From Teredinibacter turnerae (GTDB lineage: Bacteria; Pseudomonadota; Gammaproteobacteria; Pseudomonadales; Cellvibrionaceae), in the NCBI RefSeq assembly GCF_037935975.1, contig NZ_CP149817.1, positions 4,030,001 to 4,094,000 on the forward strand: a stretch of 64,000 bases of DNA, in the 5' to 3' direction. The notes beneath the pieces are model-generated. The model made no database searches. It had not been told where the DNA came from and was given only the letters and a program-made list of their open reading frames with translations. This document shows positions 25,728-35,225 of the stretch, piece after piece; the first letter of the stretch is position 1; each line of letters starts with the position of its first letter. The position numbers and the translations under genes are program-made.

Positions 25728-26780
25728 TCAGCGCAGCTCAAGGTGTCCGGTGACTTCCTCCCGATCGTGATATAGCTGCTTAAATCGCAATCGGTAGTCG
25801 CGCCCCGCCGCACGTAGTCGATGCTCGATCTGCTCGCGGCAGCGCAATACTTCTTTATAGCGTTGTTTCATCGGTAATTTCAGGTTGAAAACGGCTTCGC
25901 GAAACCAGCTGTTTTCCGCCCAGGTAGCGACCATATCCGCTACCCGTGCGGGCTTGTCTGCTATATCGCAGACAAGCCAATCCACGGGTTTGGGCGGGTG
26001 ATAGGCGAAGCCATCCACTTGACGATGCGTCACCTGCCCACTGTCCATGAGACTTGATGCCATTGGCCCGTTATCGACCGCGTCAACAAACATACTGCGC
26101 GCCACCAACTGCCATGTCCAACCACCAGGTGCAGCGCCCAGATCAACGGCTTTCATACCTGGGGCCAAACGGGTATCCCACTGCTTGGACGGTACAAAAT
26201 GATGCCAGGCCTCTTCTAGTTTCAACGTCGCCCGGCTCGGGGCCTCGCGGGGAAACTTCAGCCGGGCAACACCACCAGCCCATCGCGGGCGCTGCTGGCG
26301 AGGACAGACGCCCAAAAAACCTTCACTGCCAGACAACAATAAAAGCACCCCCAACCAGTCTGCGTTTTTTGCCAGTGGCAACTGCCGCTTCAGGTGACTG
26401 CCAACCCCGCGGGTTAATTTGCTCAGGGCTTTGCCCTCGTTGCTATCCACATTCAGAAAAAGCATATCTGCAACCTGCTGGATGTGGCCACTGAACGCCG
26501 CTGTAAATTGGTTCAGCATCGGGCTCACACGATCATCGGCAGGCAAGCCGCTGACTGCGCCAGCAGAGACAAACCAGTCCCGCACAAAAACCAGTTCATC
26601 GAACGCGACCGCGTTTATACAACGCAGCAGTTCGGCGGCGTCGTCTACCACGAACTGCACGTACCCCTGGCCATCGCGCGCTTTCGGGTATCCGTGCACC
26701 CCCTGAATTGCGGTTACATCAACCAGCTCAGCCGCCAGTTCTTTCTCAAAGCCAATACGGCAGAGCGCTACCAATTCCAA
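25728..26780 (-). CDS. rlmM: 23S rRNA (cytidine-2498) 2'-O-methyltransferase, TTG start
   Basis: The 350-residue protein matches RlmM (YgdE): an N-terminal THUMP-like part (ALCRIGFEKELAAELVD), the Rossmann methyltransferase core with AVDLGAAPGGWTWQL (about 214-228), DWLVCDIADKPARVADM (about 271-287) and a catalytic lysine in FNLKLPMKQRY. The start is a TTG at 26780 with GGAG seven nucleotides upstream; the residues after it align directly with the known N terminus, so this rare start is well supported. It methylates C2498 of 23S rRNA. Confidence 0.95.
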   Translation of the reverse strand: MELVALCRIGFEKELAAELVDVTAIQGVHGYPKARDGQGYVQFVVDDAAELLRCINAVAFDELVFVRDWFVSAGAVSGLPADDRVSPMLNQFTAAFSGHIQQVADMLFLNVDSNEGKALSKLTRGVGSHLKRQLPLAKNADWLGVLLLLSGSEGFLGVCPRQQRPRWAGGVARLKFPREAPSRATLKLEEAWHHFVPSKQWDTRLAPGMKAVDLGAAPGGWTWQLVARSMFVDAVDNGPMASSLMDSGQVTHRQVDGFAYHPPKPVDWLVCDIADKPARVADMVATWAENSWFREAVFNLKLPMKQRYKEVLRCREQIEHRLRAAGRDYRLRFKQLYHDREEVTGHLELR

Positions 26781-26801
26781 AATTGTCTCCAGTAAAATTT
26801 T

Positions 26802-27467
26802 TTAGCGGGATGTTGTTTGCACGAAAGCCGCAGAGGCGCTGGCCGCCTCTGCGATGAGCTGCGACTGCGTGCGACCCGATTTTTTGAGCGGCTTATAATC
26901 GTGGTCGCCCGAGTCTAGCCACCCAACGTTGGTATGTACGCCTAGATCATAGCCCGTCACTTCCTGCGGCTTGCCAAAGGGGTCGCGGGTACCTTGCAGG
27001 ATCAACAACGGCTTTTGCAGCCCGACCAGGTGCGCGGTACGCAACGCGTCGGGTTTGGCGGGTGGATGAAACGGATAACCGTATGCGATCCCGCCCGCAA
27101 CCCCTGCGCCTGCGTGCACTGCCAACCACTCCGACGCTGCCCGACCGCCCATAGATTTACCTGCAAGATAAATCGGCAAGGCTGTTCGCTCCCGGGCTGC
27201 GGCAATCATTGCGCTCCAGGACTCCACAAGCACCGGCATACGGTTCGGTGGCGGTTTCCCCTCGCCGCGACGGCGGCGCGCCATGTAGGGAAACTCAAAG
27301 CGGACAACGTGTAACCCCGCGGCAGCGAGCGCGGTAGCCATTTCCCCCATGAAAGGAGAGTCCATCCCCAGCCCGGCGCCATGGGCCAAGATTACCAAGG
27401 CAAGCGGTCTTGCGGGAATGTCGATTAAAACGGGAATATCACCCCACTGGGTGCAGGTGTCGGACAT
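26802..27467 (-). CDS. KANL3/Tex30-like alpha/beta hydrolase
   Basis: The 221-residue protein has LVILAHGAGLGMDSPFM (about 23-39), HVVRFEFPYMARRRR (oxyanion side), the nucleophile elbow AGKSMGGRAA (Ser in KSMGG, about 104), and a late SGDHDYKPLK supplying the His-Asp region. This pattern defines the KANL3/Tex30 hydrolase family. The substrate is unknown. It lies 21 nt upstream of rlmM on the same strand and 8 nt after the YheU gene, suggesting one transcript. Confidence 0.87.
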   Translation of the reverse strand: MSDTCTQWGDIPVLIDIPARPLALVILAHGAGLGMDSPFMGEMATALAAAGLHVVRFEFPYMARRRRGEGKPPPNRMPVLVESWSAMIAAARERTALPIYLAGKSMGGRAASEWLAVHAGAGVAGGIAYGYPFHPPAKPDALRTAHLVGLQKPLLILQGTRDPFGKPQEVTGYDLGVHTNVGWLDSGDHDYKPLKKSGRTQSQLIAEAASASAAFVQTTSR

Positions 27468-27475
27468 GGGCGTGT

Positions 27476-27712
27476 TCAGGCGGTCTCTGTGGCTGGCGGT
27501 TGGTAATCGCGCTTGTTCACCAGGTTCACAGATTCTGATTCCTCGTCGAACACGATAAGTACTTCACCCATAATAACTTGCGGCATGAGCGCTTCCACTT
27601 TTTCGGCCAGAGACAGCTCATGCTCGCCGTAATCGGTGCCCTCGCGCGTAATGTAGCCTTCAATCACGCCGCGCAGGGCTTCTTCTGTGAGCCTTTCAGG
27701 AGGAATAATCAT
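27476..27712 (-). CDS. YheU-like UPF0270 family protein
   Basis: This 78-residue acidic protein begins MIIPPERLTEEALRGVIEGY and continues with the family's ITREGTDYGEHELSL and VLIVFDEESESVNL. The UPF0270/YheU family is small, cytoplasmic and functionally uncharacterised; in many gammaproteobacteria it lies beside the YheT-type hydrolase, and here too it is next to a hydrolase gene (8 nt apart). Confidence 0.92.
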   Translation of the reverse strand: MIIPPERLTEEALRGVIEGYITREGTDYGEHELSLAEKVEALMPQVIMGEVLIVFDEESESVNLVNKRDYQPPATETA

Positions 27713-27816
27713 GATGCAAACTCGCCTCTACCACTTTTGCGCGCAAATAATACGCTTATTGGTCTCGCAAAAGATATAATCCACGTTGGTGATTAATCCA
27801 GCGAACTAGAATAACT

Positions 27817-28353
27817 ATGAATACAAACCTCATTCTAACCGTTATCAGCGATGACAAACCCGGCGTAGTAGAAGCGCTAGCTCGAACCATCGCCGAGCAC
27901 AACGGCAATTGGCTCGAAAGTCAGCTTGCGCACCTCGCAGGCAAATTCGCGGGGGTTGTGCAGGTGCAGGTGGCGAGTGATAGCGAACCTGCGCTGGTGG
28001 CACAATTAGAAACCATGTCGGCGCAGAACATTCGCATATTTATCGATCGCGTAGAAAACAGTCGTTCGGTTGCTGGCAACAGTGAACAAACGCTGTTTTT
28101 CCATGCCGTCGGCCCCGATAGGCCCGGGATTGTGCGCGAAGTTGCGCACACATTTGCGCACTATGGCATCAACATGGAAAAGCTGGATACCCGTCTGTCG
28201 AGCATGCCCTACAGTGGCGACCCCCTATTCGAAGCCGAGGGCACACTGACGCTTCCGCAAGGACTGGATCGCAACGAGCTAGAGGAACGGCTGGATGACA
28301 TAGCCAATCAATTGGCCATGGATATCAGCTTGCGCAACGTGCCATCGCTCTAA
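27817..28353 (+). CDS. GcvR-like protein with two ACT domains
   Basis: The 178-residue protein has two ACT-like domains: residues 5-75 (LILTVISDDKPGVVEALA) and 92-172 (LFFHAVGPDRPGIVREVA), each with the D-x-PGIV/VE-type ligand loop. GcvR-family proteins antagonise GcvA at the glycine-cleavage operon in E. coli; other members are broad amino-acid sensors. No gcv genes are in the window, so the regulatory target is unknown. It diverges from the YheU gene. Confidence 0.85.
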   Translation: MNTNLILTVISDDKPGVVEALARTIAEHNGNWLESQLAHLAGKFAGVVQVQVASDSEPALVAQLETMSAQNIRIFIDRVENSRSVAGNSEQTLFFHAVGPDRPGIVREVAHTFAHYGINMEKLDTRLSSMPYSGDPLFEAEGTLTLPQGLDRNELEERLDDIANQLAMDISLRNVPSL

Positions 28354-28434
28354 TTTTAGGGTGTTGAAATCCGGCGACAGGGTTCCCGCGAGCCACGGTT
28401 TACAGGCTGGCGGGAAATGCAACCGGCCTGAAAA

Positions 28435-28824
28435 TCAACGGTCCAACCGTTCGATTTCAATATTGATGGCATCTGTCGAAATCTGCACTTCCCACAGAGA
28501 GAACAAAAGCGATACCGATAAAAATATGACGCTAACACCAAACAAAATTTTGCCCACCAGTTGCAAATGAACAAACAAGGCAAATGTGGATAGCGTGCAG
28601 AATAAGAACGCGGTGACACCAAAAACCTGCATCCAGCGGATAATTTGAATTCTCTTGCGCAAACTGCTTATTTGTCGGCGGGCGATATCATCGGCATTGC
28701 GATCCTCCAGTTTGCTCAACTGGCGAATCACACTGGCCAAAGTCACGAAGCGATTCGTATAGGCGAGTAACAGCAGGGAAATAGCGGGGAATAATAGCCC
28801 GGGGGTGGTGATGTTCATTTCCAT
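28435..28824 (-). CDS. DUF2721 membrane protein
   Basis: The 129-residue protein has three hydrophobic segments (about 8-28, 62-82, 88-108). Between the first and second is the conserved basic helix NRFVTLASVIRQL...RRQISSLRKRIQIIRWMQVFGV, typical of DUF2721. The family is small and uncharacterised. It ends in an acidic cytoplasmic tail. It is convergent with the ACT protein gene and diverges from gspA. Confidence 0.85.
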   Translation of the reverse strand: MEMNITTPGLLFPAISLLLLAYTNRFVTLASVIRQLSKLEDRNADDIARRQISSLRKRIQIIRWMQVFGVTAFLFCTLSTFALFVHLQLVGKILFGVSVIFLSVSLLFSLWEVQISTDAINIEIERLDR

Positions 28825-28938
28825 CGATGGGTTCCCGAATCAAAAAGCACGAAATAGTCGCATGTGTTAAAACGCGTTATTATGCCGATTTTGGCGTATA
28901 CACAGAACCGATAAAATCAAACCAAACAAAATTCAGCG

Positions 28939-30621
28939 ATGTATCACAACCACTTCGGCCTACAGGAACAAGCGTTTTCAATTGCGGTAAATCCACGCTA
29001 TCTGTATATGAGCCAACAGCACAAAGAAGCACTGGCACACCTGCTCTACGGCGTTAAGGGCGGCGGCTTTGTGCTGCTTAGTGGCGAAGTGGGCACCGGT
29101 AAGACGACGATAATTCGCTGCTTACTCGAGCGCCTGCCCGACGCCACCGATGTCGCTATTGTCATGAACCCCATGGACGATGCAATCCAAATGCTGTGCA
29201 CCATTTGCGATGAACTCGGGGCGCCCTATGACAAATCGGCCTTGGGGCAGAAACCTTTAGTAGACTCGCTAAACCGGTTCCTGCTGGAAAATCACCGCAA
29301 CGGTCATAATACCGTACTACTGATTGACGAGGCCCAGCGCCTGAGTGCGGAAGCCTTAGAGCAAATACGTCTGCTCACCAACCTGGAAACCACAACCCAG
29401 AAATTGTTGCAGATAATTCTGGTAGGGCAGCCCGAGCTCAATGAAACGCTCGCCCAGCCACGCTTGCGCCAGTTGTCCCAGCGCATCACCGCGCGATTTC
29501 ACCTGCAACCGCTTACCCTCCTCGAAACTCAGGCATATATCGCCCATCGACTCGATGTGGCTGGCTTGCCAGATGGTCGCAACCCGTTTCCAGGGAAAAT
29601 TGTTCGCAAGATTCACCAATTCACGGGCGGTATTCCAAGGCTCATAAACATTGTATGCGAGCGAGCACTCATCGGTGCGTACGGACACAACAAGTCCACC
29701 GTAGACCTGCCAACGTTCAACCTGGCTTGCGCTGAAGTTGCTGGCAGCTTGCCGGGGCACCAGCATAACCACAGCAGAGTCGACCCCCGCTTGCTCGCCG
29801 CAGGTGGCGTGGCACTGGTCCTCCTCGCGATCATTGCGATTGGCGTATGGTTGATCCGCGCCCCTGTGCAGTCACCCATGGCCACCGCACCCGCTACAGT
29901 TATCGCTCCGACTGAAGTTCTCGCACCTGTGCCCGCGGCTACACCAACGCCAACCCCAGAGGCGACTCCGATTATCGCATCCCCCCAACCTGAACCTGCG
30001 GCGACACCCAGCGCGCGACCAGCCACACCCAGCTACCTGATTGCCAGCTACACCGAGGCCCAGGCGCGCCTGGTGCAATACCTGGGTTTCCGTATCGATT
30101 ACGACACCCACCCCTGCTGGGAGTTGGCCGACAAAAATATCCAATGCACCAGAGAATCGGTAGAAACCTGGCCGTCGCTGCAGGAAATTAACCGTCCCGC
30201 CGTACTTATTCTGATCACGCCAGCAAGATTTGCATCTCACGCCGTGATTGTCGGGTTGAATAGCACTGAAGCTGAACTGCTCGATAGCGAAGGCCGTGCC
30301 ATTCGTGTTCCACTATCGGAACTTGGACCGCTGTGGACCGGGCGCATTATGTACCTGTGGAGTCGCCCGGAAGGTTTTAGCGAACCACTGGTGATGGGGC
30401 AGAAAAATCCCGCGATCAGCTGGCTGGCGAAACAATTTGCACTGTTGGATGAGCGACCTTCGCCGCTAACAGATGACAGGTTTAATGCAAACCTGCGCGA
30501 GCGGGTGAAAATATTCCAGCGAACTCACGGGCTGGAGGACGACGGCATTATTGGTGCGCGCACCCTGATGAAAGTAAACGAAGTATTGGGGATCGACCAG
30601 ACCCTGCGAAGCCTGGATTAA
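28939..30621 (+). CDS. gspA: GspA/ExeA-type ATPase with peptidoglycan-binding domain
   Basis: The 560-residue protein has an N-terminal AAA ATPase (start MYHNHFGLQEQAFSIAVNP; Walker A GEVGTGKTT at 49-57; Walker B LLIDEAQRLS near 129-138), a membrane helix (about 285-306), a Pro/Ala/Thr-rich linker (about 310-370), a C39-peptidase-like region without an obvious catalytic set, and a C-terminal peptidoglycan-binding domain (VKIFQRTHGLEDDGIIGARTL). ExeA/GspA with GspB helps place the type II secretin in the cell wall. gspB follows after 7 nt. No other type II genes are in the window. Confidence 0.93.
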   Translation: MYHNHFGLQEQAFSIAVNPRYLYMSQQHKEALAHLLYGVKGGGFVLLSGEVGTGKTTIIRCLLERLPDATDVAIVMNPMDDAIQMLCTICDELGAPYDKSALGQKPLVDSLNRFLLENHRNGHNTVLLIDEAQRLSAEALEQIRLLTNLETTTQKLLQIILVGQPELNETLAQPRLRQLSQRITARFHLQPLTLLETQAYIAHRLDVAGLPDGRNPFPGKIVRKIHQFTGGIPRLINIVCERALIGAYGHNKSTVDLPTFNLACAEVAGSLPGHQHNHSRVDPRLLAAGGVALVLLAIIAIGVWLIRAPVQSPMATAPATVIAPTEVLAPVPAATPTPTPEATPIIASPQPEPAATPSARPATPSYLIASYTEAQARLVQYLGFRIDYDTHPCWELADKNIQCTRESVETWPSLQEINRPAVLILITPARFASHAVIVGLNSTEAELLDSEGRAIRVPLSELGPLWTGRIMYLWSRPEGFSEPLVMGQKNPAISWLAKQFALLDERPSPLTDDRFNANLRERVKIFQRTHGLEDDGIIGARTLMKVNEVLGIDQTLRSLD

Positions 30622-30628
30622 ATAAATT

Positions 30629-31564
30629 ATGTCTTTAATTCTAGACGCACTCGACAAAGCCGATCGCGAACGGCAAAGCAAACTCCCTGCGGATGAACTA
30701 CCACCACAGGATGTCAGCGAGCAAGCCGACAGCGAGCATCGTCGCTCAGTGACCTATTTCGTAACAGGAGCCGTTATTCTTGTGTTGCTGGCCGCGGCAA
30801 CCCTGTATTGGAATTACCGCGAACAAGCCCCTGCCCCAGCAAGTACCGCGCTGGCAAATACAACCGCGCCGAAACAGCCCCGCGCCGAGATAAAAAAACC
30901 GGAACAGGCGAACGCAACCACGCGTGCTGGGCAAGCTCCCGCTGGGAATCAGGCAGATCCACCGGCAGCGCCCGCCGAACTTGCGCAATCCGTCTCTCGC
31001 CCAGTGCTGAAAAAACAACCTGCGGCAGGCGCGGATAATACGGCGGCGCACTCCGCCAGAGACGTTAATGCAGCCACGGTGCAAAAAGCTATCGCGGCTC
31101 AATACAACAAGGCTAGACCCTCGCAAAAACCGACCCCAGAAGGCGCTGGGGAAAAAGCCCAACAAGTCGCCGCACTCTATGCTAAAGCGACGCCCACGCC
31201 AGCACCGAAAGCGGAGCCCCCCCCGGTCACCGCGACTGCGAGCAGCCGCCCTATAGCCACGCCAAGGCCGCAAGAATCAGCGCCTGCGAACAGTGAACCC
31301 ACGCTGGCCAGCTTTACAGAACTCGGGTCGATTCGCAGCTTAGCCTGGACGTTGCAGCAAAAAATTCCCACCTTGAACTATTCAGAACACAACTACCAGT
31401 CGCTGCAGAACGCCAGCGTAGTCATCAATGGAACCACGCGCCGTCGCGGCGATACCCTTGAGCAGGGGCTGGTGCTGGAAATGATTTTGCGGGACGGTAT
31501 TATTTTGAAATATCAGGGGCAGGCTTTTAAAGTTCCAGCTCTGAGCAGCTGGGTGAATATGTAA
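30629..31564 (+). CDS. gspB: General secretion pathway protein B (GspB)
   Basis: The 311-residue protein starts MSLILDALDKADRERQSK, the signature N terminus of GspB/ExeB. It has a membrane helix at about 41-62, a long Ala/Pro/Lys-rich periplasmic linker (about 70-230) and the C-terminal GspB domain (YSEHNYQSLQNASVVINGTTRRRGDTL and LEMILRDGIILKYQG). It pairs with GspA to assemble the type II secretin. It is convergent with the coiled-coil gene, 27 nt apart. Confidence 0.93.
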   Translation: MSLILDALDKADRERQSKLPADELPPQDVSEQADSEHRRSVTYFVTGAVILVLLAAATLYWNYREQAPAPASTALANTTAPKQPRAEIKKPEQANATTRAGQAPAGNQADPPAAPAELAQSVSRPVLKKQPAAGADNTAAHSARDVNAATVQKAIAAQYNKARPSQKPTPEGAGEKAQQVAALYAKATPTPAPKAEPPPVTATASSRPIATPRPQESAPANSEPTLASFTELGSIRSLAWTLQQKIPTLNYSEHNYQSLQNASVVINGTTRRRGDTLEQGLVLEMILRDGIILKYQGQAFKVPALSSWVNM

Positions 31565-31591
31565 CCACAACGTGAAGGGCCGGAGTGGATC

Positions 31592-33544
31592 TTAGCTTTC
31601 CAGGTCCTCCAGGTTTTTCAGAAACTCCAACTGGGATTTGCGCAAGCGGATTTTAACCCGGCTCTCGCCTGCCAGGTCCGCTTGCAACTCATCTTCCAGC
31701 GACTTTATTGCGGCAATGACCCGCGCCTGCAACCCTGCACTACGGCCAACATCTTCCACCTGGCGAAAGCTGCTGGAGACCTCGCCTTTAATTTTTTTAA
31801 TCAGCGCGTCTATCATATCGTCCATCTCACTGACCATATATTTATACCCGTTGACCAGTTTAGCCACCTCACGTCGTTGGGACGATTGCGCATCCGTCAT
31901 TTTTATGCGGGCAAATATTTTGTCGCATATCACAAACAAGTCCGAGAGCGTCTGCTTTTCTTCCTGGGTAAAAGCGCTGCCGTCGTCTTTGCGTAAAACT
32001 CCGCCAAAATTCGCATAGCGTGCCACCACTTTTTTATCGCGTTCGCTGGAGTTGAATTCACCCACACGCATATTTTCTATCAGCAGCTTTTGGCTCACCG
32101 CCAACGAACCTTTTTCATTCAGCTCCATTTTTTTACCGTCTGCATTAATAAGCAGTTCATTGGCATAGCCAAGATCTTTCAAACACTGATAGAAAAAAAT
32201 ACCCGCGTCCGCCAGCGAACTGGAATCGACAGACTCGCGCAAAAAAGAAAAAATCATTTCCTTTCGATTCAACACTTTTTGGTAGTTAGCAATTTCTTCG
32301 TGTGCCTTGTCCAGACTCTGCTGCAGCATGGCTAGCGTCTCTTCAGAAACGCCGGGATCTTCCTCATCCAGGTGGTCGGATTTCTGCTTGAGCAAATCCA
32401 GTTCATACTCCAACATTTCAATGCACTGTTCCGACTCCCGCAGATTTTTACGCAGCAGAGTCATATCCTCTTCGCTGACGCCCGCACGCCCTTCGGAAAT
32501 TCCTTCCGGGTCCAAATCACCATCATCCAACAAACTGGCACCGCTAGCCAATTGTTCCTCCAGATCTCGAATGATCGTGCGCTTTTCTGCCACCAATGCC
32601 TTCAGGCGCTCAATTTCGCGCTCGCTGGCTTCGACCATCTCGTCAGACAGATCAATCAGATCCCGATCAACCCCGTGCACCTCAGTTTCGTTTGTCGATG
32701 CAGCCAGCCTTTCTCCCATATCCTCGACACGGCTGTGTAAATCCTCGTAATTTTCACCCAGATTGCCTGCACTGGAGGCAATCTGAGAAGAATAATCGTG
32801 AATTTTCGCCAGCGACTCGTGCTCACCACCGGCATCCTGCATATCCTTGGTGTGAGCCATCACCGCGTTCGCCGTTGAATCCAGCTGTTCAGTTAAGCTT
32901 TTACCTTGCTTGGCGTGGTTAGCGGTAAGCTCTACCCGACCTGCGGCCTGACGATAATTTGCACTGCGCAGATTAAAAAAGAGCGCGCTTAGCTTGTCGT
33001 TAATTTTTTCTATTTTGTCCGGATTAAATTCGTTTTCAACACAGGCCAGATAAAGCTTGTCCAAACTGGCTTTTACATCTTTTTTGCGCACGGTATCGGG
33101 CGCCAGCTCCAGTTCGCGATGAATAAGTGCGACCTTTTCTTCGATAAACCGCAACGGAGACAGCACCTCCTTGGGCGAAAAAATATTCATCAGTTTTGTT
33201 AAACGGGAATGTAGCAGGTTCCAATATTCATCTGTGTCCAAGCCGCGCTCTATACATTTTATTTCGATAGCCAGGTATGCTTCCCGCAACTTCATAGCGC
33301 TGCGCACCTGTGGGCTTAAACGCTTTGCCTTGGTCTGCAAACTGGTTTTTGTCTGCTGGTTTAGTAGGAATTTTTTGACCACGGCGGCAAAACGCTTACC
33401 CCCGGGCAACAGGCTCTCGTGGGAGCGAAGCGAATGAAATGCGTACAAATTTAAAAAAATACTGCAGATAAGGCCCAGCAATAGCAGTGAGACCAGCGAG
33501 TCGGCGCCGATGCCATTGAGTACTCCCATCAGCTGATTAAACAT
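31592..33544 (-). CDS. Membrane coiled-coil protein with C-terminal sensor-like region
   Basis: From the ATG at 33544 (overlapping the upstream gene by 8 nt, GGGCGG ahead of it) the product has 650 residues. A membrane helix lies at about 15-37. A helical block follows, then coiled coil (about 190-440) with the ESEQCIEMLEYEL motif near 380 that recurs in the 6684-7910 protein. A globular segment (about 460-570, ADAGIFFYQCLKDLGY to FVICDKIFARI) could be a GAF-like fold, and the end is helical. The plan resembles a signal-transducing scaffold but no histidine kinase, GGDEF or MCP module is visible. Function unknown; almost certainly coexpressed with the sensor gene before it. Confidence 0.75.
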   Translation of the reverse strand: MFNQLMGVLNGIGADSLVSLLLLGLICSIFLNLYAFHSLRSHESLLPGGKRFAAVVKKFLLNQQTKTSLQTKAKRLSPQVRSAMKLREAYLAIEIKCIERGLDTDEYWNLLHSRLTKLMNIFSPKEVLSPLRFIEEKVALIHRELELAPDTVRKKDVKASLDKLYLACVENEFNPDKIEKINDKLSALFFNLRSANYRQAAGRVELTANHAKQGKSLTEQLDSTANAVMAHTKDMQDAGGEHESLAKIHDYSSQIASSAGNLGENYEDLHSRVEDMGERLAASTNETEVHGVDRDLIDLSDEMVEASEREIERLKALVAEKRTIIRDLEEQLASGASLLDDGDLDPEGISEGRAGVSEEDMTLLRKNLRESEQCIEMLEYELDLLKQKSDHLDEEDPGVSEETLAMLQQSLDKAHEEIANYQKVLNRKEMIFSFLRESVDSSSLADAGIFFYQCLKDLGYANELLINADGKKMELNEKGSLAVSQKLLIENMRVGEFNSSERDKKVVARYANFGGVLRKDDGSAFTQEEKQTLSDLFVICDKIFARIKMTDAQSSQRREVAKLVNGYKYMVSEMDDMIDALIKKIKGEVSSSFRQVEDVGRSAGLQARVIAAIKSLEDELQADLAGESRVKIRLRKSQLEFLKNLEDLES

Positions 33545-35225
33545 CGCCCGCCCAATGGGATAGTTTGAATTGTACCTGCTGCCCCTCTGGGTCTGCATGG
33601 CAGCGCAATTCAAACATGCTGTAGGATTTATCTTTGTGGCGCAAACGAATGTACAGTCGTTCGCCAACCGATTTCACTGCTTGCAGCTGGCTGCGCAATT
33701 GACTGGACTCTCCAGGCTCCACACGGTCAGTGATATCCATGTGACGGTAAATACTGCGTTCCAATTCCGTGTGCAACCCAAGCATGGCAAGCGCCGTATC
33801 GTCCCAGGTTGAGGTCAGCTCGCGGCGCTCCCAGGCGACTGTGCCCTCCTCCAGCGCCTGCTCTGGCGGTGCAGCGATTTCCTGCCGCCCTGGTTGCTTG
33901 TCGGTTTCGCGCAATTCCTGCAGCAAGGCATCCGCGATAGAGTTCAGATAACCGCACAACCCCATAAAACTTGCACGGGTTCCAGAAGCAGGCTCCTCAC
34001 CGAATACGCTGAAGATAGCAACAATTCTTTCTTGGTTGTAAATCGGAATATGGACAACACGCGAAAAATCCTGCCCTTCTTCAGTTTGTATTACCGAATT
34101 AAAGCGCGCCAGCCCCACACTCGCGCCCAACAGCCCCTCACTCTGACCTGAGTTGTAGTTGGCAAACAAAACGCGGAGGATTTTCAGTTTTTCGTCACCA
34201 CTTGAGTTTTTCACCAATTTGGAAAATATTGCGACCTGCAAATAATCAACGAAAAGAGGCTCAAGCATCATTAAATCGGTGAGTTTACTTACGGCTATTT
34301 CCCGGGGCCACTCATGCATATTGACCATCAGCGTCTTCATGTAATTCGCATCGTAAAAAGCGTCCAGCTCAATCGATGTCGCCAGGTATCCACTTTCACT
34401 TTGCATCAGGTCACTTTCTTTTTCGATCAGCTTCGGTTGTACGAATGTCGACGGAGGAGAGGAACCGCCAGCATGCACAGTTTCAGCGATGGATACTGCA
34501 GAATATGCAATTAAGTGCAGGTTTTGATCAACTGTTGTAACACTGTTTGCCGCAAAAGGAATAACAGAAAAAGCGTCGAAGCTAATCACCTCTACACCAT
34601 CAATGAGATCGGGTTTCAGGTATTTTAATTTTCTGATAAAGCCAACGGCAGTCAAACAAGAGCCGCAAATAATTCCAGAGCTTCGATTTGAGCTTTTCAC
34701 CAATTTGACTGCCGCCTGCTGACCACCGGAGAAAAGCGAATCTTTCACAGAAAAAATATGTTCTTCACCAAGCGCAATATTGTGCGTTTCGCAAAATTCA
34801 CAGAAGGCTTCGTAGCGTTTACGAATGTCGAATTGCCCGAGTTCTCCGACAAAAGTCAGGTTGCGATGTCCGCGTTCATAAAGGTATTCACAGGCAAGCT
34901 TTGCCGCCTGTTCATTGTCACAACCAACGACAGGTACTTTTAGAGGAAAATAGTCAAAGGCGACAGAGACTACCGTTTTTCCCGCCGCCTGGAGTCGCTT
35001 CACGAAATCTGGATGAACGGCATTGCGCAGGAGAATGACAATGTCAAAACCGTGAGTGGCGAACTCCAAATTGTAAGAGCCGAACCCCTGAGTATCGATT
35101 ACCGTAAGTTCGTGGCCTTTAATGACACAGGACTGGCGTATTTGCCCTATCAGTTCGCCAAAGTAAAAGCCACCAAGTAATGGGGCATAGACACCGATGG
35201 CAAGATTTTCGCGGTTCGCGCTCAT
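33537..35225 (-). CDS. LacI-like ligand-binding sensor without DNA-binding domain
   Basis: The 562-residue protein starts directly with a periplasmic-binding-protein-like domain of LacI/GalR type (residues 8-280: AIGVYAPLLGGFYFGELIGQ, GCDNEQAAKLACEYLYERGH, GHRNLTFVGELG, DGVEVISFDAFSVIPF). No helix-turn-helix precedes it. There is no signal peptide, so it should be cytoplasmic. The middle (about 310-460) is helical with a GAF-like part (VVHIPIYNQERIVAIFSVFGE), and the C terminus (about 480-562) resembles a PAS-like sheet (SMFELRCHADPEGQQVQFKLS). It overlaps the membrane coiled-coil gene by 8 nt. I infer a small-molecule sensor that signals through that partner. Confidence 0.75.
   Translation of the reverse strand: MSANRENLAIGVYAPLLGGFYFGELIGQIRQSCVIKGHELTVIDTQGFGSYNLEFATHGFDIVILLRNAVHPDFVKRLQAAGKTVVSVAFDYFPLKVPVVGCDNEQAAKLACEYLYERGHRNLTFVGELGQFDIRKRYEAFCEFCETHNIALGEEHIFSVKDSLFSGGQQAAVKLVKSSNRSSGIICGSCLTAVGFIRKLKYLKPDLIDGVEVISFDAFSVIPFAANSVTTVDQNLHLIAYSAVSIAETVHAGGSSPPSTFVQPKLIEKESDLMQSESGYLATSIELDAFYDANYMKTLMVNMHEWPREIAVSKLTDLMMLEPLFVDYLQVAIFSKLVKNSSGDEKLKILRVLFANYNSGQSEGLLGASVGLARFNSVIQTEEGQDFSRVVHIPIYNQERIVAIFSVFGEEPASGTRASFMGLCGYLNSIADALLQELRETDKQPGRQEIAAPPEQALEEGTVAWERRELTSTWDDTALAMLGLHTELERSIYRHMDITDRVEPGESSQLRSQLQAVKSVGERLYIRLRHKDKSYSMFELRCHADPEGQQVQFKLSHWAGDV

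Noticed and set aside
28969-30621. Full type II secretion locus around gspA and gspB
   Set aside because: Only gspA and gspB are present; the nearby secretin, ATPase and pilins have MSHA-type order and features.
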